NCBI GenBank assembly: GCA_025454315.1
Contig: JALOOP010000001.1
Coordinates: forward strand, 1 to 49,775
Length of the DNA stretch: 49,775 nt
Reading direction: 5' to 3'
Source of the DNA: Oculatellaceae cyanobacterium Prado106
GTDB lineage: Bacteria; Cyanobacteriota; Cyanobacteriia; Elainellales; Elainellaceae
The notes below the pieces were generated by a model. That model was not told the origin of the DNA. It made no database searches and worked only from the letters and a program-made list of their open reading frames with translations. The translations under genes were made by a program, and so were the position numbers. Each line of letters starts with the position of its first letter. The first letter of the stretch is position 1. Positions 34,229 through 42,699 of this stretch are shown one piece after another.

Positions 34229-34657
34229 ATGGATTCTCCCACCTTCACCTTGAGTGAAACTTCGGCATTCGGAAACGGTTATCTCTGGCAACTCCAAGCC
34301 TCTGAACAAACATCTGAACTGCTATTCCAAAAAACAAGTCTGTACGAAGTTCAGTTACTGGAGCAAATCCCGGTTTCAACGATTCAAATTACCGCTTTTC
34401 AAGCAGCACTGAACCTTCTGGATGTTTGGCATTGGCGAGAAAATTACTCATCTGAAGAGATTAGTGCAATGGTTCTAGACGGCTCATCTTGGAGTTTCAG
34501 CGCTGAATTCGCAGACCAAAAATGCTGCTGCCAAGGTCATAACGCCTACCCCGCCTTTGTCTCACCGATGCAAACCGTGCTTCGGCAGGAACGATTTGCC
34601 CTGCTTTTAGCCGCAATGGGAAATGCTTTCTCCATCGATCAGATTCGTCGTTGTTGA
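34229..34657 (+). CDS. Hypothetical protein
   Basis: A 142-residue soluble protein with no signal peptide or membrane segment. It is rich in aromatic and acidic residues (GNGYLWQLQASEQTSELLFQ; ALNLLDVWHWRENYSSEEIS). A cysteine triplet (QKCCCQGHNAYP) sits near the middle, and the C-terminus is hydrophobic-helical (QERFALLLAAMGNAF). I do not recognise the family. The start ATG at 34229 has no strong ribosome site. It lies alone between the GNAT terminator and a repeat-rich spacer. The three adjacent cysteines suggest metal contact but this is only a guess. Confidence 0.6.
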   Translation: MDSPTFTLSETSAFGNGYLWQLQASEQTSELLFQKTSLYEVQLLEQIPVSTIQITAFQAALNLLDVWHWRENYSSEEISAMVLDGSSWSFSAEFADQKCCCQGHNAYPAFVSPMQTVLRQERFALLLAAMGNAFSIDQIRRC

Positions 34658-35147
34658 TTCGCAGGTTGGAGCCAGAGGGGGAGGGAAGAAACTGGAGTTA
34701 GGACTAGGCCGCTGACCGCCCTCTAAAGCGCAGTGAAGAAAACTCTCTCCACCTCTAGAGCTACCTCTGCACACAGGTTTGAATGACTTCGCTGCCCTGT
34801 TTTCGCCCCCCAGCCCCCAACTTTGGGGGAGCCAAGCCTTCTTGGAGCCTTCCTTGAGCTTTCCTTAAGAAATCAAAGAGACTCCACTGAACTCAAAGTC
34901 CCCCAGGATTGGGGGATTTAGGGGGCGCAAAACCCAGAAGCGAAGCCGATCCAAACTTATCGCAACTTTGGGGGAGCCAAGCATTTGAAGTCTCTCAAGG
35001 TTAGTTCTGTTAGCAAATGGTCATCAACGAAACTGGAATTCAGACAAACTAGCAAAATCAACCCGAAGGAACGATGTTCCTACGATTTAGCCGATATACC
35101 ATAGGTGCGTTGCATCCGCTCCCATCCTATCTGTAACCTCCAATCGA
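34658..35147. other. Gene-free spacer with palindromic repeats
   Basis: It holds REP-like blocks and CCCCCAGGATTGGGGGATTT (34900-34919), another palindromic element type. No coding frame is supported. Confidence 0.5.
34805..34984. repeat. REP-like CCCCCAACTTTGGGGG elements, copies 3 and partial 4
   Basis: GCCCCCCAGCCCCCAACTTT starts the complete copy at 34805-34838 (as at 5592-5624). A partial copy, AACTTTGGGGGAGCCAAGC, lies at 34964-34984. Confidence 0.7.
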
Positions 35148-36389
35148 ATGCCCAAGGCTTTTTTCAACCCCCTACTCCCACGCAATCTACCGCTCGTTGG
35201 CATTCTCACCGCCTATGCAGCCTCCGTCATCGGCACCATGATCGCAGGCGTTGCCCTCCCCTGGTTTGTCCTGGAATTGACCAATGACGCAGCGGCGGCA
35301 GGTACGGTGGCGTTCGTTAATACCATCCCGCTGATCATTGGGACGCTATTTGGGGGGGTGTATGTCGATCGCGTCGGACGACGACAGGCCAGCATTCTCT
35401 CAGATGCCATCAGCAGCCTCAGCGTCGCCGCCATTCCGCTGATCCATGGCTTCTTGGGCATTCAGTTCTGGCAGTTGCTGCTGCTGACGTTCATTGGGTC
35501 ACTGCTTGATTCTTCTTCCATCACCGCCCGTGAGTCTTTGCTGCCTGAGGTCGCTCGTTTAGCCCGCGTTCCCCTGCCCCGCCTCAATGCCATTACCGAA
35601 ACCATTCAAGGACTCAGTTTTTTGATTGGGCCTGCGATCGCCGGTTTCCTGATCGCCGTCATTGGTTCGGTCAATACCCTCTGGGTCACCGCTGCCCTCT
35701 CCATGAGCGCAGTCGTCGTATCCCTCCTGTTCTTACCTGCCCGGTTGGGACGTGCGATCGCCAACTCCTCCGAAAACTATCTCGAATCCCTAAAAGTTGG
35801 CCTGCGATTTATCGCCAAAGATCGCATGATCAAAATGCTGATCATTCTGTTCACCGTTCTGACCTTAGCCATGTCCCCGCTCCTGTCGGTGATTCTGCCC
35901 GTCTTCGTTCAGCAGAAATACGACAATGCCATGAACCTTGGCCTCCTCATCTCCGCCTACGGTATCGGCAGTATCCTGGGCGTGGTCACCTATGGAGCGA
36001 TCGGTCACCGAGCCTCCCAGCGATGGCTATTGGTGGTCAGCATCCTGGCCTTAAGCTTCATCTTTGGCGTATTCGCCTTTGCGCCACCGTTTCATCTCGT
36101 GCTGGCTGCTAGCGCCATTGGCGGCATCCTCGGCTCTCCCTTTAACCCGATCGTCAACACCGTTCTGCAACAGCGCACTCCTGCAGAACTTCGAGGCCGC
36201 ATTCTCGGAACGGTGAATGGCATATCCCTGATTGCTGCTCCAATGGGGATTCTGATTGCGGGTTTGCTGCTGGAGGGATTTGGCGTGCAGGTGGCATTGG
36301 GGGCGATCGCACTTCTCATCACCCTTATTGCTATCTGGGTCGTCTTCAATCCCATATTCCGCACATTAGACAAATCAAGCCTACGGTAA
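35148..36389 (+). CDS. MFS transporter
   Basis: The 413-residue product has about 12 hydrophobic segments in two halves. The loop 2-3 signature is present as FGGVYVDRVGRRQASILSDA, and the second half repeats this more weakly (GSILGVVTYGAIGHRASQRW). It resembles the enterobactin-exporter/MFS_3 branch of drug and siderophore exporters; the substrate is not shown by the sequence. The start ATG at 35148 follows a short basic lead. It has no neighbours on the same strand within 400 bases, so it is probably monocistronic. Confidence 0.9.
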   Translation: MPKAFFNPLLPRNLPLVGILTAYAASVIGTMIAGVALPWFVLELTNDAAAAGTVAFVNTIPLIIGTLFGGVYVDRVGRRQASILSDAISSLSVAAIPLIHGFLGIQFWQLLLLTFIGSLLDSSSITARESLLPEVARLARVPLPRLNAITETIQGLSFLIGPAIAGFLIAVIGSVNTLWVTAALSMSAVVVSLLFLPARLGRAIANSSENYLESLKVGLRFIAKDRMIKMLIILFTVLTLAMSPLLSVILPVFVQQKYDNAMNLGLLISAYGIGSILGVVTYGAIGHRASQRWLLVVSILALSFIFGVFAFAPPFHLVLAASAIGGILGSPFNPIVNTVLQQRTPAELRGRILGTVNGISLIAAPMGILIAGLLLEGFGVQVALGAIALLITLIAIWVVFNPIFRTLDKSSLR

Positions 36390-36807
36390 CTCCTTTGATT
36401 CCTTAGCGACTCCTTATCGCAGTGCTTCCAAAACAAGCCATCACAACACAAAAGAATTCATCAAGGAGTGTAATATTCTCTAAACGGGACGATCGCCAGG
36501 ATTTAGTCAACCATGGGTTTGGATAGGCCTGGATAAGCATCTGATTCATGTGCTGAGGCTGATGCCAACTGAAGAGCGATCGGCTCTAGTATTTCTAATG
36601 GATACCCCTCAAAAATGGGCTAGTGACAAAGCTCAGGCAGAAGTAGAAATTCAGTGGTTCCTCTAAAAATATGAAGACATAGCCCCTCGAACAAGATACT
36701 AGGAAGGAGAATTTACAAAATTCATAAGTGGGGCGATCGCTCAACTTAATCAGTGGTTAAAATAATGAGGAAGAGATCGAACGAAAACTAAGAAATTAAC
36801 ATTCACA
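36390..36807. other. Spacer between the MFS gene and the toxin-antitoxin cluster
   Basis: A short frame (HLIHVLRLMPTEERSALVFL, ending WFL) near 36540-36666 has protein-like composition but no start I trust; it may be debris of another antitoxin-like gene. Otherwise nothing is seen. Confidence 0.4.
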
Positions 36808-37059
36808 ATGAAAGCAATAAAAGTAATGGCAACGATCGATCAACAAGGACAACTCACACTAGATCAGCCGCTATTGGCTGACTACAATAGCCGTGTTGAA
36901 GTCATCGTGCTAATCTCCGACGAACCGGAAGAAGGCGAGGAGGAGCAAGGCAAAGCCAAAGCTGAGATTCTAAGAGATTTTCGTCAAGCTTGGCATGAAG
37001 CTAAAACAGGACAGACTATTCCTGTCGCACAACTTTGGGAAGGGCTAGAGGATGACTGA
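36808..37059 (+). CDS. relN: RelN-family antitoxin
   Basis: The 83-residue product matches the RelN antitoxin described for Synechocystis: MKAIKVMATIDQQGQLTLDQ, then a strand RVEVIVLISDEPEEGEEEQG and a C-terminal RQAWHEAKTGQTIPVAQLWE motif. The N-terminal part should form a swapped-hairpin DNA-binding fold, and the C-terminus should wrap the toxin. It overlaps the start of the toxin gene by 8 bases, the usual coupling for such pairs. The antitoxin frame is intact although the toxin is broken. Confidence 0.88.
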   Translation: MKAIKVMATIDQQGQLTLDQPLLADYNSRVEVIVLISDEPEEGEEEQGKAKAEILRDFRQAWHEAKTGQTIPVAQLWEGLEDD

Positions 37060-37428
37060 GAAATCCTGTGTTCAAGTAGAAGCCTCACCCACCTTCAATC
37101 GGAATCTTCGTACCCTTGCCAAGAAATTCGCAGTATTACCCATGATCTCAAGCCCATTATCGAGAAACTCGAACAGGGAGAGTTACCTGGCGATCAAATT
37201 CCTGGAATTGGTGATGCCGTTTTCAAGTTAAGAGTCCGAAATAGCAGCATTCAAAAAGGCAAAAGTGGTGGCTATCGCCTTATCTATTACCTTAGAACCG
37301 TAACAAACATTATTCTATTGACGATTTACTCCAAATCCGAGCAAGTAGACATTGCAGCGGATGACATTAAAGAAATTATTGCTCAGTATGAACAGCAGCT
37401 TCCAGTAGTGGGGATGGATGAGGAATAA
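37052..37428 (+). pseudogene. relE: RelE-type toxin gene disrupted by a frameshift
   Basis: ATG at 37052 gives MTEKSCVQVEASPTFNRNLR followed by TLAKK, but this frame stops at 37231 after 59 residues. A second frame begins at 37129 with RSITHDLKPIIEKLEQGELP and runs to a stop at 37426-37428, giving the rest of a RelE/ParE toxin (LRVRNSSIQKGKSGGYRLIY, LLTIYSKSEQVDIA). The two parts join if one base is restored near 37127-37128 (LAKK-Y-RSI in relatives). The total of 377 bases plus one gives 126 codons. Either a real deletion or a sequencing error explains it. If real, the toxin is dead and the antitoxin is an orphan. Confidence 0.85.
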
Positions 37429-37508
37429 AAGGGATAAGCAGTAGTCATTAGTTGTGAGACGTAAGGATTTCTGATATTGATTGCCCCCCTACAATCTTCT
37501 AAAGACGT

Positions 37509-37757
37509 TCATAAATCACATAATGCTTTAATTTGCTCAACCTCCGCCCAAAATCCTAGCCCATCATCCTGAACAGGGGTACCTCGTCACGATAGCTCCT
37601 TTTGAAACTCAATCAAGGGTAACCCCGGTAGCTCCCGCGCCTTGCTAATTCCAAGCTTTCGCTGTTGGTAAAGCAAAATTACAATCTCTTGTTGCAGTTC
37701 TTGCTCCGAGATTTTTGCAGCTTGTAGAATCTCATCAGAAATTAAGACGCTCGTATG
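37509..37757 (-). pseudogene. UPF0175-type antitoxin gene with a nonsense codon and lost start
   Basis: The minus-strand frame reads SVLISDEILQAAKISEQELQ, QEIVILLYQQRKLGISKARE and LPGLPLIEFQKELS, then an in-frame TGA, then RGTPVQDDGLGFWAEVEQIK and ALCDL before the final stop at 37509. Restoring the TGA to a sense codon gives a continuous UPF0175 protein of about 83 residues. No start codon precedes SVLISDE; an upstream stop is 15 bases before it. These are antitoxin-like small helix-turn-helix proteins, usually next to a PIN/DUF3368 nuclease, which I do not see here. Confidence 0.75.
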
Positions 37758-38005
37758 CGGAAGTGTCTATTTAGCTTAGGTTCTCTAGAGGGTTATTTTC
37801 AGTTATTCAATCTGAGTTTATGCAATTTCAGCTATGTTGTAATTTGCTGAATGTGTAATTTGTTGCGTTGTCACTCCTCATCACATTAAAATTGCCCCAT
37901 AAGCTAATCAATATCACAAATTACAGTTCGCAGGTTCTACTACAATGGCAGCAAACGAAATGGACGTAACATCAGGGGGATTCTCCTGAACATATCCCAT
38001 CAGCG
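37758..38005. other. Spacer between the decayed toxin-antitoxin cluster and selO
   Basis: AT-rich sequence without a supported gene, promoter or hairpin. Confidence 0.35.
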
Positions 38006-39490
38006 CTATTCCTGTGAAATCTGCTCAACCAAATCATAGAACGGCTGCCAGTTATCCTCCTGGGCGATCGCATCCCAAACCCGTTCAATCTCTGGCTTTA
38101 GCAAAAAGACCGTGGGATTTTGCTGGGTCAGACGAGTGGCGATCGCATCCATCTCGCGCTCTGGCAGACTCTGGAGAACTTGGTGATAAAACTGCCGCCA
38201 AGATTCAAACACCTGCACCACATCATCCGGCGTTCCCTCCTCCAGCGCATCCTTGAGAATATGACTGGCCTCCGATCGCCAACTCCCCTGAAACTGCTGC
38301 TTCAACACCACAAAGAAATTGTGATAGCTCACTTTGCTTTCAAACAGCAGCTTAATTGTGCGCTGCAATAGTTCCTCCGCCACCGCTTCAGGCACCTGAT
38401 CCAGACCGACTTCCAAGCCCATCCGCAGCAGCATCCGCTGACGATAGGTGGTTTGATAGCGGGGATAAAACTGCGCTAGTGCTGATTCCATTTCGCTGCG
38501 ATCGATCACGGCTCTCAGCGGCGCTTGCAACATTTGCAAATTCCACGCGCAGACCTCGGGCTGATTGCCATAGCAATAGCGGCCAAAATAATCAAAATAC
38601 GCCGCTGTGAATCCTAAATTGTACTGTGGAATGAACGCATAGGGGCCGTAGTCGAAACTCTCTCCGGTGATGGACATATTATCGGTATTGAGAACGGCAT
38701 GGCAAAAGCCCGCTGTCATCCACTGCGCCACCAAATCCGCTACCCGCTGCACCAACTCCGCATAAAACCGAGCATAGCGCTCCGCCTTTGAGGACACCTC
38801 GGGAATTCTATCTTCGACTAAATGAGGATAATAATATTGCAGAACATGATCCAATAGTTTTTCAATCAGATCTTTTCGACTCAACGCATGTAATCGCTCA
38901 AAGGTACCAAAGCGAATGTGCGATCGCGAAAATCTCACCATCACCGAAGACCGAGTCGGCGAAGGTTCATCGCCCCGCCACAGTTGCTCCCCCGTTTCAA
39001 TCAAACTCAAACAGCGAGAAGTTCGCACCCCCAGCCGCTGCAACATCTCGGAGGCCAACACTTCCCGCACGCCCCCCTTCAGGGTCAGCCGTCCATCCCC
39101 TCCCCGAGAGTAAGGCGTTCTACCCGAACCCTTCGTGCCAAAGTCATACAGTTCCCCATCCACCCCGCGCACCTGTCCATAGAGAAATCCACGGCCATCG
39201 CCCAAATTGGGGTTATACTCCCCAAACTGATAGCCGTGATACCGCATCGCCAAACAGGGCGGCGGCGCAGGAAATCCCCCAAACACTTCGATCCACTGCT
39301 CATCGGTGACCGCCTTGGGACTCAAACCCAGTGTGGCCAAGAGGCGATCGTTGCGAAACCGCAGACTATACTGGGGAAACTCAGCCGGAGCCACCCGATC
39401 GAAGTAGTCCTCCCCCAGGCTCTCAAAGGCCGGCTCATAGGGGAGCGATCGCAAAGGATTATCGGAGACGGGAGTTAAGGGATTGTCCAC
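38006..39490 (-). CDS. selO: Protein adenylyltransferase SelO (YdiU/UPF0061 family)
   Basis: SelO is a pseudokinase-fold enzyme that transfers AMP to protein Ser, Thr or Tyr, with a link to redox homeostasis. The 494-residue product has the N-terminal [16 protein letters not shown], then [40 protein letters not shown] (nucleotide-binding glycine-rich region) and the catalytic-loop equivalent [20 protein letters not shown] with [12 protein letters not shown]. All these are standard for the family. Bacterial members often end with a Cys-containing tail, which I do not see (it ends [11 protein letters not shown]). The start is GTG at 39490; the next in-frame ATG is far inside the domain. The gene is alone on this strand. 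Confidence 0.92.
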   Translation of the reverse strand: MDNPLTPVSDNPLRSLPYEPAFESLGEDYFDRVAPAEFPQYSLRFRNDRLLATLGLSPKAVTDEQWIEVFGGFPAPPPCLAMRYHGYQFGEYNPNLGDGRGFLYGQVRGVDGELYDFGTKGSGRTPYSRGGDGRLTLKGGVREVLASEMLQRLGVRTSRCLSLIETGEQLWRGDEPSPTRSSVMVRFSRSHIRFGTFERLHALSRKDLIEKLLDHVLQYYYPHLVEDRIPEVSSKAERYARFYAELVQRVADLVAQWMTAGFCHAVLNTDNMSITGESFDYGPYAFIPQYNLGFTAAYFDYFGRYCYGNQPEVCAWNLQMLQAPLRAVIDRSEMESALAQFYPRYQTTYRQRMLLRMGLEVGLDQVPEAVAEELLQRTIKLLFESKVSYHNFFVVLKQQFQGSWRSEASHILKDALEEGTPDDVVQVFESWRQFYHQVLQSLPEREMDAIATRLTQQNPTVFLLKPEIERVWDAIAQEDNWQPFYDLVEQISQE

Positions 39491-39830
39491 AGCAAAAATT
39501 GAGGCTTAAGGTCGCGATTTCACTCTACCTCACTCCCCCATCAATTGCATCTCACCTAGAACAGAACCGCCCCCCAATCCCCTTCCTGATCCAAGCGGGT
39601 AAAAACCACTGGCAGTTCTAACACCACCCAACCCCTCACGCCCCAACAAAATCCACTGCCCTTAGCACTGTAGATTTACCAGGAACTATTCACGGGTCAA
39701 GGAACATCGATTGATCAAGAAACATCCAAGAGCCATCCCCGCTCCCTCCACGCCCCCTTTCCCCCTTCCCCTTTCCCCTTTCCCCTTCCTTCGACCAAAG
39801 TCCTATAGGGTTGCTCCCGAAAAATGGGCA
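39491..39830. other. Spacer upstream of selO with CCCCTTT repeats
   Basis: CCCCTTTCCCC units fill 39748-39788; the rest shows no supported gene. Confidence 0.45.
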
Positions 39831-39863
39831 GAAAAAAGGGAGAGCCGTTTGCAAAACTCTCCC
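39831..39863 (-). terminator. Terminator downstream of the glutamine synthetase family gene
   Basis: GGGAGAG (39838-39844) pairs with CTCTCCC (39857-39863) over a 12-base loop; A6 before the stem on the plus strand becomes T6 after it on the minus strand. It is 177 bases past the minus-strand stop at 40040. Confidence 0.75.
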
Positions 39864-40039
39864 AACCATCAGGGTGCATCTACATAACATAGTATGCCAT
39901 TTTCAGGGTGAGGGGTAACACCCCCCAATAGAAATTTTGATTAAAATCCTTGCGTAAAACTTAATTGCTATCAAAGTTTAACTTATCAATGAGGCCAATC
40001 AACCGGAAAATGGGACATTAGCCCTCCCATTCCAGGGGT

Positions 40040-41371
40040 TTAGTACCGCTCCAGCAGCAGTTTTGCCTCATCCGCGAGGTTCCAGTCCTTAAAGAATTCC
40101 CACTCGGCTTTGCGAACGGCCAAATAGGCTTGGGCAAGCTCAGACCCCAAAGCCTCCAGCAGCAGCGAGTTTTGGCTGAGATGGGCGATCGCCTCTCCCA
40201 AGTCCCTCGGCAACCGATCGATCCCCAATTCCTGCCGTTCCGCCTCTGACCAATGACCCGGATCAACCGCCACGGGTTCCCCCAAGGTCATATTTTGGCG
40301 AATTCCGTCTAAACCCGCTGCGATCGCCCCTCCCAACGCCAGGTAGGGATTGGCCGAAGCATCCGCTGTCTTCAACTCGATATGGGTCGGACTGGGCAAA
40401 GTCGGGTTACTGGGAATTCGCACCGCCGCCTCCCGGTTGTCCATGCCCCAACAGCGAAAGGCACCGCTCCAGGCATGGGGCTGTAGACGACGGTAGGAGT
40501 TCACGCTGGGGGTCGTCAGCGCCATCAAGGCAGGCAGATGGTGCAACAGCCCCGCCACAAACGATCGCCCCATCTTCGACAATTCCCAAGGAGCCGTCAG
40601 GCTCGGCATCAAATTCTGCCCCTGCTGCCACAGGCTGAAATGTAGATGACAACCATTGCCAGACTGCATCTCAAAAATCTTAGGCAGGAACGAAGCCCGC
40701 ATATTGTGGTTCAAGGCCACGCCCCGAATCGTTTCCCGAAAGACAATCTGGCGATCGGCAGCTTGCAGGGCATCGCTGTAGCGAATCGCAATCTCCTGCT
40801 GCCCTGGCCCGCCCTCTGGGTAATACCGCTCCACGGGAATCCCCTGCTGAATCAGCGCCTGAGCCATCTCGCGAATCACGGGCGCTTGCAAATCCATCCC
40901 AAAAGTAGAGGCAAACAGAGTCTGATCCACAGGCTCAAGTTCCACTCCAGGCTGCAACAGATAAAACTCGTTCTCAAAGGCAGCCATAATGTGCAGCCCC
41001 ATCTCTTCCGCCTGAGCCACCATCCGCCGCAAAAACCCACGCGGACAAAACGCCCAAGGTTTACCCCGTTGCACCAGATCCCCTAGGACTCGGGCACTCC
41101 CCGGCGAGTAAGGCAACGCCTGCAAGGTAGACCAATCCGGCCTCAACCAAACCTCTCCCACCGGAGCCAACCCGCTCCCCGGCACCACCGCGTCATACAT
41201 CACCGGAACAGCCTGCTGGGCGATCGAAATGCCAATCCCCTGCTCCTGATGCTCCTCCAGAAATGCCGTATGGAACGCCTTGCCCCGAATCACATTGGCG
41301 TTATCACACCAAAGAATCCGCACCCACTCAATCTCACGCTTCTTCAAAAATTTCCGTATTTTATTCGCCAT
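40040..41371 (-). CDS. Glutamine synthetase family protein
   Basis: The 443-residue product has the two glutamine-synthetase halves. The N-terminal beta-grasp part contains VRILWCDNANVIRGKAFHTA; the catalytic part contains AAFENEFYLL and GGPGQQEI (metal/glutamate site), ASFLPKIFEMQSGNGCHLHF (nucleotide/metal site with N-G-x-H-x-H) and NREAAVRIP (Arg in the phosphate site). Lengths and motifs fit the GSI-like relatives that ligate glutamate or amines (for example gamma-glutamylpolyamine synthetases) and not cyanobacterial GlnA itself, so the substrate is open. The ATG at 41371 was chosen; a TTG at 41383 also opens the frame. Its own terminator lies downstream. Confidence 0.88.
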   Translation of the reverse strand: MANKIRKFLKKREIEWVRILWCDNANVIRGKAFHTAFLEEHQEQGIGISIAQQAVPVMYDAVVPGSGLAPVGEVWLRPDWSTLQALPYSPGSARVLGDLVQRGKPWAFCPRGFLRRMVAQAEEMGLHIMAAFENEFYLLQPGVELEPVDQTLFASTFGMDLQAPVIREMAQALIQQGIPVERYYPEGGPGQQEIAIRYSDALQAADRQIVFRETIRGVALNHNMRASFLPKIFEMQSGNGCHLHFSLWQQGQNLMPSLTAPWELSKMGRSFVAGLLHHLPALMALTTPSVNSYRRLQPHAWSGAFRCWGMDNREAAVRIPSNPTLPSPTHIELKTADASANPYLALGGAIAAGLDGIRQNMTLGEPVAVDPGHWSEAERQELGIDRLPRDLGEAIAHLSQNSLLLEALGSELAQAYLAVRKAEWEFFKDWNLADEAKLLLERY

Positions 41372-41383
41372 CGCGCTGCCCAA

Positions 41384-41727
41384 GCCTCCTCGACTCTGCC
41401 TTTATCGTTCCTGCTTGGTCGAGGACTGTCAAGTTTTTGGGGGAGTAGGGAATGGGGCGAAAGGGGAAAGGGGAAAGGGATTCTTTGAGCTTCTGGGTTG
41501 GCTCATGGGCAGAAATTTGGATTGAGCCAACAATAGTTTTCCTCGTCAGAGATTCTCCTCGTCAGGGGTTCTCCTCATCAGGGGTTCTCGTTGTCAAATT
41601 CAACGATAGTTCTCTTTGTAATTCCATTGATCGCCCTTTCCCCCTTCCCCCTTCCCCCTTCCCCCTTCCCCTTCCTCAAGATATTGTTACAATCACGATC
41701 GCAAACTCAAAAAAGAGAGCAGTGGCG
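41384..41727. other. Divergent spacer with simple repeats and a 16-bp array
   Basis: GGGGAAA units (41457-41480) and CCCCCTT units (41637-41674) face each other, with a 16-bp array between. No gene is supported. Confidence 0.5.
41537..41600. repeat. 16-bp tandem repeat (4 units)
   Basis: The unit TTCTCCTCGTCAGGGG occurs at 41553 and 41569 (one change), with a degraded unit before (41537) and one after (41585). Confidence 0.8.
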
Positions 41728-42516
41728 ATGAATCTGACCTGGTTGGATAGCAACTCCTGGCTGATTGAAATGGGCGGCAAGCGGATTTTGCTTGATCCTT
41801 GGTTAGTGGGGGATTTGACCTTTGGCAATTTGACCTGGTTGTTTAAGGCCGAGAAGCGCACCCAGCGGCCTATGCCAGAGGCGATCGACCTGATCTTGCT
41901 CTCTCAGGGACTCGAAGACCATGCCCACCCGCCGACCTTGGAACAGTGCGATCGCCATATCCCCGTCGTCGGTTCTGCCAACGCGGCCAAAGTCGTTGAG
42001 AAATTGGGCTACACCCAGGTGACAGCGCTTGCCCATGGTGAATCGTTCACACTCGATAATGCGGTAACGATTCAGGCTGTTCCCGGTTCTCCCATCGGCC
42101 CTACCTTGGTCGAAAACGGTTATTTGGTCAGCGATCGCCTCCAGGGCACCAAGCTGTACTACGAACCCCACGGATTCCATTCGCCGATCCTCAAAGACCT
42201 CGCCCCCGTCGATGTCGTCATTGCCCCCATCGTAGATTTGTCCATTCCCCTGCTAGGCCCCGTCATCAAAGGCAGCACCAGCGCCCTCCAAGCCGTCGAA
42301 TGGCTCAACCCCAAACTCATCATCCCCACCGCAGCCGGGGGCGATGTCAACTTCGGTGGCCTGCTCATGTCCATCCTCAAAGAAGGCGGCGGCATCGAAA
42401 ACCTCCGCAAACTATTGGCCGATCGCCAACTCCCCACCCAAATCCTGGAACCGGAACCTTGGAAGACTTTTGCGGTTGAATCTGGGCAGGTGGAGGGAGT
42501 GGGGAGTAGGGAGTAG
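41728..42516 (+). CDS. Metallo-beta-lactamase-fold protein with variant metal motif
   Basis: The 262-residue product begins MNLTWLDSNSWLIEMGGKRI, the UlaG/MBL-fold start. The metal motif, normally H-x-H-x-D-H, is SQGLEDHAHPPTL: the first two histidines are Gln and Leu, while Asp-His remain. A similar S/T-Q-x-L-x-D-H-x-H form occurs in plant and cyanobacterial relatives, so this is a family variant and not random decay. Later blocks are YEPHGFHSPIL and LIIPTAAGGDVNFGGL. The frame is open upstream to 41452, but ATG at 41728 gives the family start. The last residues (VEGVGSRE) and the stop come from a GGGAGTG repeat. Confidence 0.85.
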   Translation: MNLTWLDSNSWLIEMGGKRILLDPWLVGDLTFGNLTWLFKAEKRTQRPMPEAIDLILLSQGLEDHAHPPTLEQCDRHIPVVGSANAAKVVEKLGYTQVTALAHGESFTLDNAVTIQAVPGSPIGPTLVENGYLVSDRLQGTKLYYEPHGFHSPILKDLAPVDVVIAPIVDLSIPLLGPVIKGSTSALQAVEWLNPKLIIPTAAGGDVNFGGLLMSILKEGGGIENLRKLLADRQLPTQILEPEPWKTFAVESGQVEGVGSRE

Positions 42517-42565
42517 GGAGTGGGGAGGAAGGGGAAAAGGGGAAAGGGGAAGGGGGAAAGGGGTT
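42495..42565. repeat. GGGAGTG and GGGGAAA repeats at the 3' end of the MBL gene
   Basis: GGGAGTAGGGAGTAGGGAGT units begin inside the last codons of the MBL gene and supply its stop at 42514-42516; GGGGAAA units follow. Confidence 0.8.
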
Positions 42566-42699
42566 CACAGAAATATTCAGGGTTCGTTTTGTTGATGGAT
42601 TCTTAGAGATCGCGCTCATTGTGACAGGATCTCCAGCTTGCTAACTTGCGCCATCTCAATTCATCTGTGTTTATCTGTGTGCATCTGTGTTCCCCCCTT

